Below the pieces are notes generated by a model. That model searched no databases, had not been told where the DNA came from, and saw only the letters and a program-made list of their open reading frames with translations. From assembly GCA_038045265.1 (NCBI GenBank), contig JBBSYL010000033.1, forward strand, positions 1-14,946: a stretch of DNA of 14,946 nucleotides, written 5' to 3'. Source of the DNA: SICV01 sp038045265. GTDB lineage: Archaea > Nanobdellota > Nanobdellia > Pacearchaeales > GW2011-AR1. Shown in pieces: positions 1 to 5,439 of this stretch (position 1 is the first letter of the stretch; every line of letters starts with the position of its first letter). Position numbers and translations under genes: made by a program.

Positions 1-1
1 A

Positions 2-385
2 CTTAAAGCTTTTATCCCCACAGCAAGCTATGGGGTATTAGGAAAGAATAAAAGTGCTTTTATGAAACTGTTTAATAGGGTTTGTAATTTAAATTTTGGT
101 ATTTCAATTGCTTACCAAAAACGTGGTTTGAAACATAACAACAATCCAATTGAAAGATATAATGGAAAAATAAAAGATAGAATAAAAAATATTAGAAGTG
201 GTTTTGGAAGTTTTGATGATGCAAGATGTTTTATGGATTTGAGAAGAACAATCCATAACTTTGTCAATCCAAATCAACAATTGAATGGAGAAACACCAGC
301 AGAAATGGCTGAGATAAATTTGAAATTGGGAAGAAATAAACTGTTAAACTTGATTAGATTTGTCAGAGAAAACATATCACTTTAA
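2..385 (+). CDS. IS6/IS240-like transposase, C-terminal part (cut by window edge)
   Basis: The frame is open from base 2 and has no start in the window, so the N-terminal part lies upstream. The visible part is the end of a DDE-type transposase. The stretch around NNPIERYNGKIKDRIK, about 30 residues after the ATG at 62, fits the last catalytic glutamate (E) of the IS6/IS240 DDE core. Basic helices and a GETPAEMA-like motif follow, which is common near the end of these proteins. The stop codon overlaps the terminal repeat at 380-397, so the gene fills the element to its end, as is usual in small IS. Family level is by recognition; exact IS name unknown. It could be an intact element or a remnant; only the 3' end can be judged. 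Confidence 0.8.
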   Translation, partial: LKAFIPTASYGVLGKNKSAFMKLFNRVCNLNFGISIAYQKRGLKHNNNPIERYNGKIKDRIKNIRSGFGSFDDARCFMDLRRTIHNFVNPNQQLNGETPAEMAEINLKLGRNKLLNLIRFVRENISL

Positions 386-397
386 TTTGACAGTATC
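380..397 (-). repeat. Right terminal inverted repeat of the left IS
   Basis: Read inward on the minus strand the sequence is GATACTGTCAAATTAAAG. It overlaps the transposase stop codon and matches 15 of 18 bases of the plus-strand sequence at 14893-14910, as expected for two ends of related IS elements. The outer boundary is taken as the G of GATACTGT; a base or two either way is possible. Confidence 0.6.
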
Positions 398-410
398 GAT
401 AAATACTAAC

Positions 411-420
411 TTTTATAAAT
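411..420 (+). promoter_or_regulatory. TATA box for the polytopic membrane protein gene
   Basis: TTTTATAAAT is centred about 25 nt upstream of the ATG at 440, which predicts a leaderless or nearly leaderless transcript. It sits just outside the IS end. Confidence 0.5.
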
Positions 421-439
421 AGGGAAAAATAATAAGTTC

Positions 440-1192
440 ATGGTTGATTTTACAGAATTGAAAAGATTTTTTATGTTTACTCTTATTGGGAGCTTAATTG
501 TATGTGCCTTAGTTGCTGTAATTACCGTTCTTGTTGGTAATTTTAATGAAGTTACTGGAAAAGTTTTGTTCACTCTTTTTATGGTTGTTGTACATTCCCT
601 TGTATCTTTAGCATTTATATGGAATAATGAAAGACAGCATACATTTGACAAACTAGAGTTTTTCATTAATGTATTATTCATTATTATAGTGCTAAGTTTT
701 CTAACTTCTATATTTGGAATATGGGATTTAATTTCTGAAGAAATGGTCAGCAATCTATATGCTACTTACTTTGTGATTGGTTTCGCTTCTCTTCATGGAG
801 ATATATTGTCAAAAGCATTGAATAAAGAAGGCTATATAGACATTATAATTTATCTTAACTATGTGTTTATGGCGATAGTAGTTCTGATGCTTATGCCTGT
901 TATTTACATTGATAATGCTACAAATGCCCTTGGAGAATTTTACTTCAGGGCACTTGGTGCGGCGGGAATAATAGACGGAACGCTTAGCATATTGACGATA
1001 ATATTTTACAGACTTTACATGAATAAACATCCTAAAGCAGAGAGTCCCCTTGAAAATAGCTGGCAACAAAGCCAGACAAATGTGAAAGCAGAAAGAAAAG
1101 GGCTAAGCATTTGGGTATGGATATTAATAATTTATTTAGTTGCACAGATAATATTGCCTCTGCTATTTTTTGGATTTAGAAACATATTTTAA
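440..1192 (+). CDS. Polytopic membrane protein of unknown function (250 aa)
   Basis: I do not recognise the family. The protein has about seven hydrophobic segments, roughly at residues 12-34, 41-62, 76-95, 106-124, 134-155, 165-188 and 225-247. They are separated by short charged loops, with a longer hydrophilic linker at about 192-222 before the last segment. No catalytic motif is visible. The ATG at 440 follows a TATA box by about 25 nt, so I take this start. The gene converges with the minus-strand small ORF ending at 1189, overlapping it by 4 nt, and stands alone between the IS end and the DUF5654 operon. It could be a transporter-like or sensor membrane protein; nothing in the sequence decides this. 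Confidence 0.8.
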   Translation: MVDFTELKRFFMFTLIGSLIVCALVAVITVLVGNFNEVTGKVLFTLFMVVVHSLVSLAFIWNNERQHTFDKLEFFINVLFIIIVLSFLTSIFGIWDLISEEMVSNLYATYFVIGFASLHGDILSKALNKEGYIDIIIYLNYVFMAIVVLMLMPVIYIDNATNALGEFYFRALGAAGIIDGTLSILTIIFYRLYMNKHPKAESPLENSWQQSQTNVKAERKGLSIWVWILIIYLVAQIILPLLFFGFRNIF

Positions 1193-1338
1193 AATTTAGT
1201 TTTCCTTTTAAATAGTTCTTTCCATCCGAGATATGAAAAGAAAGTTGCAAGTGCAATAAATAACCAATAAGTTGTGAATGATAAAACTAGAAACATGAGA
1301 GCAATCATGGAATATGTTACAGCTTTTGGACTTTTCAT
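1189..1338 (-). CDS. Small membrane ORF, 49 aa
   Basis: This short open frame starts with ATG at 1338-1336 and stops with TAA at 1191-1189. The product begins MKSPKAVTYSMIALMFLVL, has one or two hydrophobic helices (about residues 7-37), and ends in a basic tail rich in K and R (WKELFKRKTKF). Positive residues after the helix suggest the C terminus stays in the cytoplasm. The start lies one base after the stop of the DUF5654 gene, so the two are likely co-transcribed and translationally coupled. Function unknown. It overlaps the end of the convergent 440-1192 gene by 4 nt. The coupling and membrane composition argue for a real gene; the size keeps confidence moderate. Confidence 0.6.
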   Translation of the reverse strand: MKSPKAVTYSMIALMFLVLSFTTYWLFIALATFFSYLGWKELFKRKTKF

Positions 1339-1339
1339 T

Positions 1340-1648
1340 TTAATAATGATCCTGTTTGTCCTTTAATATTTTAGAAAATACCAAAATAAGTATTAGAGAA
1401 ACGAGGGTAATTAATACAGAAGTCAAAATGCTTAGTGAAAAGATTCCGTTGGGGTGAAAAATATATTTAATTACCTCGCTTGTTGCATCAAAAATTGTTT
1501 GTCTCCAAGTAAATGCAATTGTAAAACCTAGTGTGAAGAGAAGCAATAGTCTAATTTCATGTTTTACCTCTTTCTTGAATCCTTCCCCTCCAAAGATAAA
1601 CCTCTTTATCCTTTGTCCAATGCTACTATGCTCTTGTGAATATATCAT
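1340..1648 (-). CDS. DUF5654-type small membrane protein (102 aa)
   Basis: The core motif is FTLGFTIAFTWRQTIF at about residues 38-53, followed by a second hydrophobic segment at about 70-92. This fits the DUF5654 family of small archaeal membrane proteins, whose function is not known. The N terminus is charged and amphipathic (about 1-34). A paralogue at 4807-5064 shares the FTIAF-WR-IF signature and the two-helix layout. The start at 1648 follows a TATA-like TTTAAATT (1671-1678) by about 25 nt, so the transcript is probably leaderless. A 49-aa membrane ORF follows after one base. Confidence 0.75.
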   Translation of the reverse strand: MIYSQEHSSIGQRIKRFIFGGEGFKKEVKHEIRLLLLFTLGFTIAFTWRQTIFDATSEVIKYIFHPNGIFSLSILTSVLITLVSLILILVFSKILKDKQDHY

Positions 1649-1687
1649 TTAACTGCAAAAGCCTGGAGGGTTTAAATTGCTTTTGAT

Positions 1688-1948
1688 TTAAAATTCCATT
1701 TGTATTCTTAACTCTGTAAGGGCAAGAGTAAATTTGCTTATCATCATAAAATGTTTTTCTATACTTTTTGATTCTCCTTTTAATTTATCTTTACTATTGA
1801 AATGTTCTTGGTATACATTAACATCGTCCTCCCCAAATTTTATGGCTAAATTCCTATCAAACTTATAGTATAATTTATAATAAATATCAAAATGATTTAG
1901 GTAAATCTTTCTGCGACTTCGTTTAAGAGCACTTATACGCCGTTTTAA
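1688..1948 (-). pseudogene. Open frame without a start codon, downstream of the RHH antitoxin
   Basis: On the minus strand 86 codons stay open from just after an in-frame TAG (1951-1949) to a TAA at 1690-1688. The translation looks coding: charged and aromatic, with HFDIYYKLYYKFDRN near the start and MMISKFTLALTELRIQMEF at the end. There is no ATG, GTG or TTG until the ATG ATG near the C terminus. The frame is +1 relative to the upstream antitoxin gene, whose stop (1925-1923) lies inside it. It may be a decayed gene, the rest of a longer antitoxin separated by a frameshift, or a product of programmed +1 frameshifting. Family not recognised. Confidence 0.4.
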
Positions 1949-2153
1949 CTAAATCTTCAATTATATGGGAAACTGGTTTTCCTGTCTTTTTACTTAATTC
2001 TTTGAGTCTTTTTATTACTCTTTCTGTTAAAGTGATGTCTATTCTCTTCTTTGCCCAAAGTTTTTCTCTTGTTTCATCATAGAGAGCCATCTCATCGAAG
2101 TCTCTCTTGTACTTCTTCAATATCCTACTCATTCTTTCTTCATTTAATTGCAT
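1923..2153 (-). CDS. Ribbon-helix-helix (CopG/Arc-type) antitoxin
   Basis: The 76-aa product has an N-terminal charged helix (about 1-33) and then a ribbon-helix-helix domain. The strand is KKRIDITL (about 35-42), with helices around TERVIKRLKELSKKTG and VSHIIEDLVKTA. RHH antitoxins bind their own promoter as dimers and neutralise a toxin through the other terminal segment. Its start overlaps the end of the Doc-like toxin gene by 14 nt, so the two are translated from one message, with the toxin first, the reverse of phd-doc. The open frame continues in +1 downstream (1688-1948), so the gene may be truncated by a frameshift. Confidence 0.75.
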   Translation of the reverse strand: MQLNEERMSRILKKYKRDFDEMALYDETREKLWAKKRIDITLTERVIKRLKELSKKTGKPVSHIIEDLVKTAYKCS

Positions 2154-2481
2154 TTTTCATTCTCTCCGAGATTATCTCTAAATCTGTGATGTTTCGCGAA
2201 GCTATTGAAAGTATATGGTGTTTAAGCAACTCTGTATCTACCTGTTTCTTATGCTGGTCTGCAAATGCGAATGCAACATACATCGCCGCCTTCTTGTTTC
2301 CATCTGTGAATGGATGATCTACTAAAATAGCTCTTAGTAAAAAAGCCAACTTTCTATAAATCCCTATCTTTTTATCATTTTGCTTTTCAAGAGCAAAATC
2401 TAAACTAGAACTATTTCTTAGATTTCCTCCAAAACCTTTTGCTATTCTTACTATTTCTTCCTTACTTATTTTCATACACAT
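2140..2481 (-). CDS. doc: Doc/Fic-family (death-on-curing) toxin
   Basis: The protein has 113 aa from the ATG at 2481, or 111 aa from the ATG at 2475. It carries the Fido-fold active-site motif HPFTDGNKKAA at about residues 56-66. Its histidine, D60 and N62 match the Doc signature HxFx[D/A]GNKR; the final arginine is a lysine here. The upstream helix GGNLRNSSSLDFALEKQ is also typical of Doc proteins. Known Doc toxins phosphorylate elongation factor Tu and stop translation; for the archaeal protein the target would be an inference. A TTTAAATA box (2506-2499) lies about 27 nt before the ATG at 2475 and 21 nt before the one at 2481, so the inner start is slightly favoured. The RHH antitoxin gene overlaps its end. 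Confidence 0.8.
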   Translation of the reverse strand: MCMKISKEEIVRIAKGFGGNLRNSSSLDFALEKQNDKKIGIYRKLAFLLRAILVDHPFTDGNKKAAMYVAFAFADQHKKQVDTELLKHHILSIASRNITDLEIISERMKNAIK

Positions 2482-2540
2482 AGATTATAGCAAGAAGTAT
2501 TTAAACCTTTCTAATTTTCATGTGTATGAATTTTGGCAGT

Positions 2541-2592
2541 TTACGCGCCTCTCTTTTATTGTGGTTGATTTTCTTGGAATTTGGGGTGAAAA
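2541..2592 (+). repeat. Repeat R1, degenerate copy of the R2/R3 element
   Basis: Shares TTATTGTGGTTG, TTTTCTTGGAATT and TTGGGGTGAAAA with the copies at 4446 and 5173, but lacks the GGCC-TTC-GGCC hairpin part. It lies between the start of the Doc operon and the end of the small zinc-protein gene, in a 115-bp gap without genes. Confidence 0.6.
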
Positions 2593-2596
2593 TCGA

Positions 2597-2821
2597 TTAA
2601 TCGAGAGAACAATAAGGTAATTTGCCATTGAATTTCTTCTTTTCCTGTTCGAAATGCTTTCTACATAAGTAGCTCCAACCTTCTTTTTTGTGTTTGCCTT
2701 TTAACAAAGAAGGATAGACTTCTCGGTAAGCCTTGTCTGTGCAAGTACCTTCATAATCACATAGTTTTACTCTCTTTCCATTAAGTATTTTTGTTAATGG
2801 TGCTATTCTTTTTCTTTCCAT
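2597..2821 (-). CDS. Small putative zinc-binding protein (74 aa)
   Basis: The product is very basic. It has four possible metal ligands, C21 and C27 (CDYEGTC) and C53 and H56 (CRKH), spaced like a small zinc finger or zinc ribbon, plus a late cysteine at C71. No named family is recognised. The start lies 2 nt after the stop of the winged-helix gene at 2824-3153, so it is the second gene of that operon and probably shares its regulation. Possible roles are nucleic acid binding or acting as a cofactor of the wHTH protein; both are inferences. Confidence 0.65.
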   Translation of the reverse strand: MERKRIAPLTKILNGKRVKLCDYEGTCTDKAYREVYPSLLKGKHKKEGWSYLCRKHFEQEKKKFNGKLPYCSLD

Positions 2822-2823
2822 AA

Positions 2824-3153
2824 CTAATTATTAACTTCAATTTCCTTTTCTGTCAGTGCTCTACTTTCAACAAGCTTCCAATCAAACTTTATTATTCCTT
2901 TGACGAAAACATTATCTAAATTAAGCTTGAAATATTCGGATTTTCCTACTTTTCTTGTCTTTATTACAACTCCCTTCTTAATCCAATCGGAAAAGAAAGA
3001 TGTTAAAGAGTTATAACTTACATTGCTTCCTCTTGCTATTTCTGTTAAAGGATAATCGAAGAAATGATTATCTATTAAGAAGTCTATGACTCTTAATTGA
3101 GGAGTGTCACCCATATATTCCAAAAATATTGATTTATTTTCTTTTAGTTTCAT
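2824..3153 (-). CDS. Winged-helix transcription regulator (109 aa)
   Basis: The N-terminal half is a winged helix-turn-helix. After EYMGDTPQLRVIDFL comes a helix pair (DYPLTEIARGSNVSYNSLTSFF, about residues 33-54) as the DNA-reading unit, and then the wing VVIKTRKVGKSEYFKLNL (about 62-80). The type is common in AT-rich archaea. Three TAAGTGTT direct repeats lie just upstream of the start, between the TATA box and the ATG, suggesting autoregulation. The second operon gene, 2597-2821, follows after 2 nt. The start at 3153 is supported by a TTTATAAA box at 3195-3202, giving a short leader. Confidence 0.75.
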   Translation of the reverse strand: MKLKENKSIFLEYMGDTPQLRVIDFLIDNHFFDYPLTEIARGSNVSYNSLTSFFSDWIKKGVVIKTRKVGKSEYFKLNLDNVFVKGIIKFDWKLVESRALTEKEIEVNN

Positions 3154-3154
3154 T

Positions 3155-3202
3155 GTAAGTGTTAATATTATTTAAGTGTTGTAAGTGTTAATAGTTTATA
3201 AA
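3155..3202 (-). promoter_or_regulatory. wHTH operon promoter with three TAAGTGTT operators
   Basis: TAAGTGTT (AACACTTA on the transcribed strand) occurs at 3156-3163, 3173-3180 and 3182-3189. The outer two copies extend to GTAAGTGTTAATA. A palindromic TATA box TTTATAAA is at 3195-3202. The start site is expected near 3171, so repressor bound here would cover it. The likely ligand is the wHTH protein encoded immediately downstream (inference). Confidence 0.55.
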
Positions 3203-3235
3203 TGTTTTCATTATATAATAGATATTTCAAAGATA

Positions 3236-3251
3236 GAAACATTTAAATATT
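3236..3251 (+). promoter_or_regulatory. BRE/TATA promoter of the 3271 gene
   Basis: GAAACATTTAAATATT lies 20 nt upstream of the ATG at 3271. The identical 16-mer, on the other strand, lies 20 nt before the AbrB-like/homing endonuclease operon (6851-6836). This points to a preferred promoter for leaderless messages. Confidence 0.6.
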
Positions 3252-3270
3252 TTAAGTTTTATAATAATTG

Positions 3271-3534
3271 ATGAAAATAGGTGATTTAGAGATAGCTCAA
3301 GTAATGTTTAAGCTTGCAAGAAAAGACAATTGGGGACATAAGTATGATAGATTAGAGCATTTTAAAAGATTCCAAAATCTTGATGATATTGTTAAAGAAT
3401 TGAAAAGAAGAAATTGGTTAATTAAATATGATAAACCAAATTTTACGGGAATTGCTCTAAACACTCAATTTAAAAAAGAGATTGTTGATTTTATAAAACA
3501 GCAATTACCTCATCTTTCTGAAATGATTAAATAA
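3271..3534 (+). CDS. Small protein, possible winged helix (87 aa)
   Basis: No family is recognised. The sequence reads like a small winged-helix protein: helices at about 5-17 and 33-50 (NLDDIVKELKRRNWLI), then a short strand-turn-strand (KYDKPNFTGIALN) and a C-terminal helix (FKKEIVDFIKQQL). I choose the ATG at 3271 rather than the TTG just before it because the promoter box ends 20 nt upstream, which fits a leaderless start. It is divergent from the wHTH operon, with about 115 bp between the two starts. Role unknown. Confidence 0.65.
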   Translation: MKIGDLEIAQVMFKLARKDNWGHKYDRLEHFKRFQNLDDIVKELKRRNWLIKYDKPNFTGIALNTQFKKEIVDFIKQQLPHLSEMIK

Positions 3535-3544
3535 CTATCAATTC

Positions 3545-3560
3545 ATTAAACCGAACTTTA
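3545..3560 (+). repeat. 3'-end motif copy (i), ATTAAACCGAACTTTA
   Basis: One of six similar 16-mers between 3545 and 6225, all in the same orientation and all next to gene ends. This copy lies between two convergent genes, 3271-3534 and 3588-3914. Confidence 0.5.
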
Positions 3561-3587
3561 TCCATATGCTGAAAGTTTCAAGCGACG

Positions 3588-3914
3588 TTAAGAAGATTGT
3601 GCGGGGCTAGACCCTTGAACAAATTCTCCAGAAGAAGTCAAATAAACAATTCCATCGTTATCTCTTCTTCCCCTATCTCCTGCATGCGGTTCTCTGTATA
3701 CCTCAAGTCTATAAACTGCGAATTTTGGGGCTATTTTACCTTGTTTATCTGGCTCTCCTTCCCTGACATTTTCTATCCTTACTCCGAAGGCATTCTGATG
3801 TTGCCTCACATGGGTAATATGGTAACCTAGAATATTCATTACTCCCACATCAACATTGCCTATTAGTTCCCTTACTTCTTGTCCGCCACTTACTTCTCTA
3901 TGTGGTATCTTCAT
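3588..3914 (-). CDS. Orphan protein of unknown function (108 aa)
   Basis: I do not recognise it. The protein is soluble, rich in G, R, V and E, and has few lysines, unlike its lysine-rich neighbours, which suggests a separate origin. The hydrophobic pattern suggests mixed alpha/beta with strands near VGVMNILGYHITHV and FAVYRLEVY. The C terminus is polar and disordered-looking. The ATG at 3914 is preceded by GTAGAATTTTT, the same leader as the gene at 4052-4363, and by a TTTAAAAA box around 3940-3949. A copy of the 16-bp end motif follows the stop. Confidence 0.65.
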   Translation of the reverse strand: MKIPHREVSGGQEVRELIGNVDVGVMNILGYHITHVRQHQNAFGVRIENVREGEPDKQGKIAPKFAVYRLEVYREPHAGDRGRRDNDGIVYLTSSGEFVQGSSPAQSS

Positions 3915-4013
3915 AAAAATTCTACATTATCTCTCTTTTTAAACTTTTCCCTTTCAAAAGTCTCAAAAAAGATGAGCAAAATCGTTAAAATGAGCATTCG
4001 GTTAATGACGCTT

Positions 4014-4054
4014 GTGCGAACTTTAGTGAGATTTAGGTGATTAATGCGAACTTA
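4014..4054 (+). repeat. 3'-end motif copies (ii) and (iii), GCGAACTTTA type
   Basis: GTGCGAACTTTA is at 4014-4025 and ATTAATGCGAACTTA at 4040-4054, two tandem copies about 26 bp apart. The second contains the stop codon (TTA on this strand) of the minus-strand gene 4052-4363. Confidence 0.5.
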
Positions 4055-4363
4055 AGCAAATTTTGCTCCCCTTGCTTCTAATCCTTTTAATCTATTAAAT
4101 GCTTCAATTATTCCTGAATCTTCTATAAATGCAATATGTCTCCTCTCGCCTCTTGCTGGAGCAACCTTTAACATTCCTCTTTCGCCTATTGTGGCTGTAT
4201 AAACTTCTCTCGGTAATAGACCATATTGCCCATCAAAACTTGTCTCAAATGTGCCTGCGTCAGTTCTTGCCCAGAAACTTGCATCATAGGACATCCTTAC
4301 CAAAAATGGAACAACATGAGTCCTCACTGCTATATTATAAACTTCTTCTTGTGTTTGTTTCAT
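4052..4363 (-). CDS. Orphan protein of unknown function (103 aa)
   Basis: No family is recognised. The protein is soluble, rich in A, R, G and E, with only a few lysines (about four in 103 residues). It has a possible beta region in the middle (GTFETSFDGQYGLLPREVY, TATIGERGMLKVA) and a helical end (GIIEAFNRLKGLE). The start at 4363 has the same GTAGAATTTTT leader as the 3588-3914 gene and a TTTATTAAT box about 25 nt upstream. Its stop codon lies inside the repeated end motif. It stands alone between motif copies and repeat R2, so it reads as a one-gene cassette. Confidence 0.65.
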   Translation of the reverse strand: MKQTQEEVYNIAVRTHVVPFLVRMSYDASFWARTDAGTFETSFDGQYGLLPREVYTATIGERGMLKVAPARGERRHIAFIEDSGIIEAFNRLKGLEARGAKFA

Positions 4364-4445
4364 AAAAATTCTACTTTTCTTCTATTAATAAACTTTACTA
4401 TTTACGAAAATCAATGAAAAGTTAGCCATTAGGAGATAATAATTG

Positions 4446-4515
4446 TCGGGCGCGTTCGGCCTTCGGCCTCACATCTTATTGTGGTTGGTTTTTGATAAAT
4501 TGGGGCGAAAAAATG
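4446..4515 (+). repeat. Repeat R2, GC-rich hairpin element
   Basis: Bases 4446-4492 are identical to 5173-5219 (47 bp), and similarity to R1 and R3 continues to about 4510. The element includes GGCCTTCGGCC, a 4-bp stem with a 3-nt loop, and is GC-rich against an AT-rich background. It sits at the 3' side of the 4586-5064 operon. With R3 it brackets that two-gene unit as direct repeats 727 bp apart. No gene is seen in 4364-4585 apart from this repeat and the end motif at 4553. Confidence 0.75.
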
Positions 4516-4552
4516 GTGAAAAAGATGTGGTAAGAGGGTAAGATGAAATAGT

Positions 4553-4568
4553 ATTAATGCGAACTTTA
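4553..4568 (+). repeat. 3'-end motif copy (iv), ATTAATGCGAACTTTA
   Basis: This copy matches the consensus. It lies 17 bp beyond the stop of the minus-strand gene 4586-4804. Confidence 0.5.
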
Positions 4569-4585
4569 TCTTGTAATCAAAGTTA

Positions 4586-4804
4586 TTAGCGATGCTCTAA
4601 AGTTTCAGCACTGCTTTTCCTTAAACTTTCTATTCTTCTGTACATTTGTGCTGGAATTGAGGGAGGCCTGCCTTTGTCTAATGGAAGTTGAGGTTCCCAA
4701 AATTCAAAGTCTTGAAATTCTTGTCTTTGGTTGAAATTAAAAAGAAGCTGTTTTCCATCTGATTCTGATGTGGTATATGTTCCGTCTTTGTTTCTTGTTA
4801 ACAT
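4586..4804 (-). CDS. Small orphan protein (72 aa)
   Basis: Not recognised. The N-terminal part LTRNKDGTYTTSESDGKQLLFNF looks like two short strands. A proline-containing acidic stretch follows (EFWEPQLPLDKGRPPSIP), and then a basic helix YRRIESLRKSSAETL. It starts 2 nt after the stop of the DUF5654 gene and so shares its message, in the same relative position as the 49-aa membrane ORF has behind the first DUF5654 gene. Confidence 0.55.
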   Translation of the reverse strand: MLTRNKDGTYTTSESDGKQLLFNFNQRQEFQDFEFWEPQLPLDKGRPPSIPAQMYRRIESLRKSSAETLEHR

Positions 4805-4806
4805 TT

Positions 4807-5064
4807 TTACTTTTCTCTTAAGAGCTTGGAAGTGATGAAAATAAGAATTACTCCTGCTATTGTAATTGTTATTGCTGTATAAGTTTGGGAAAGGTAATGG
4901 TCTGGTGAAACGTCTAAGAGTCTGGAGGTGATGTTTTGAAAGGTGGAGAAAATGGCTTTTCTCCAGGCAAACGCTATTGTAAAACCAACAGCAGCCATAA
5001 TTGCAAGCCTGAGTTGACGTTTAAATTCGAGCTTGAAAGAACGCCTCTTTGCAAATATTTTCAT
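4807..5064 (-). CDS. DUF5654-type small membrane protein, second copy (85 aa)
   Basis: The protein has a basic N terminus (about 1-22), a hydrophobic segment with GFTIAFAWRKAIF (about 27-39), a polar middle with a possible amphipathic helix, and a second membrane helix at about 61-81. It shares the FTIAF-WR-IF signature with the protein at 1340-1648 but is shorter at the N terminus. DUF5654 has no known function. CTATTTAAAC about 25 nt upstream of the ATG (5064) gives a leaderless start. It is the first gene of a two-gene operon bracketed by repeats R2 and R3. Confidence 0.75.
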   Translation of the reverse strand: MKIFAKRRSFKLEFKRQLRLAIMAAVGFTIAFAWRKAIFSTFQNITSRLLDVSPDHYLSQTYTAITITIAGVILIFITSKLLREK

Positions 5065-5172
5065 AAATGCTCTAATGAATGGACGTTTAAATAGGTTGGG
5101 GTCAAGATAGGGAGATTTAGAGGTGTTTAAACAGCCTTAAGCATGACAAACAGGTGTTTTATCGACGATAAA

Positions 5173-5235
5173 TCGGGCGCGTTCGGCCTTCGGCCTCACA
5201 TCTTATTGTGGTTGGTTTTCTTGGAATTGAGACGA
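5173..5235 (+). repeat. Repeat R3, GC-rich hairpin element
   Basis: The first 47 bp are identical to R2 (4446-4492). The following CTTGGAATT is shared with R1, so the three copies are mosaics of one roughly 65-bp element. It lies upstream of the DUF5654 operon and within the iteron region. It could be a short non-autonomous element, a cassette boundary or a small RNA; the sequence does not decide. Confidence 0.75.
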
Positions 5236-5410
5236 TTTTTTGAGTGTTTGGAACGAATGGGGAGTCATAAAGGGTGTTTTTATGTGTAAAAACAGGTGTT
5301 TGAGGTACGTTATAGGGTGTTTAAGCTTTTTTAGATTGCTTAGGTACATGTTTAATGTACCTATAAATCGGGTGTTGTTCCTAGTGTTTTTACGCCTTAA
5401 AAGCATAAGA

Positions 5411-5418
5411 TTTATAAA
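5411..5418 (+). promoter_or_regulatory. TATA box of the coiled-coil/HTH gene, next to an iteron
   Basis: TTTATAAA is centred about 26 nt before the ATG at 5440, giving a leaderless message. An iteron (AGGTGTTG, 5423-5430) lies between TATA box and start codon, where a bound protein would block transcription. Confidence 0.55.
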
Positions 5419-5439
5419 GAATAGGTGTTGTAATAGTAT

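Larger units (their letters stand above)
5121..5439 (+). other. Iteron and palindrome region, possible origin or partition site
   Basis: The stretch 5065-5439 holds no convincing gene. It contains seven GGTGTT units (5122, 5153, 5273, 5295, 5316, 5371, 5424), several as AACAGGTGTTT, all on the plus strand. Two AGTGTTT variants are at 5243 and 5383. A perfect 9-bp palindrome has arms TAGGTACAT and ATGTACCTA around GTTTA (5341-5363). ATCGACGATAAATC (5161-5174) is repeated inverted at 5605-5618. Repeat R3 lies inside. Three more GGTGTT units continue into the gene at 5574, 5685 and 5755. The layout is like plasmid iterons beside a DNA-binding initiator or partition gene; that reading is an inference. 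Confidence 0.55.

Noticed and set aside
4446..4492. Hairpin of R2/R3 as a transcription terminator
   Set aside because: The stem is only 4 bp, the same sequence occurs upstream of an operon as well as downstream of one, and archaeal termination relies mainly on U tracts; a mobile or boundary repeat fits better.
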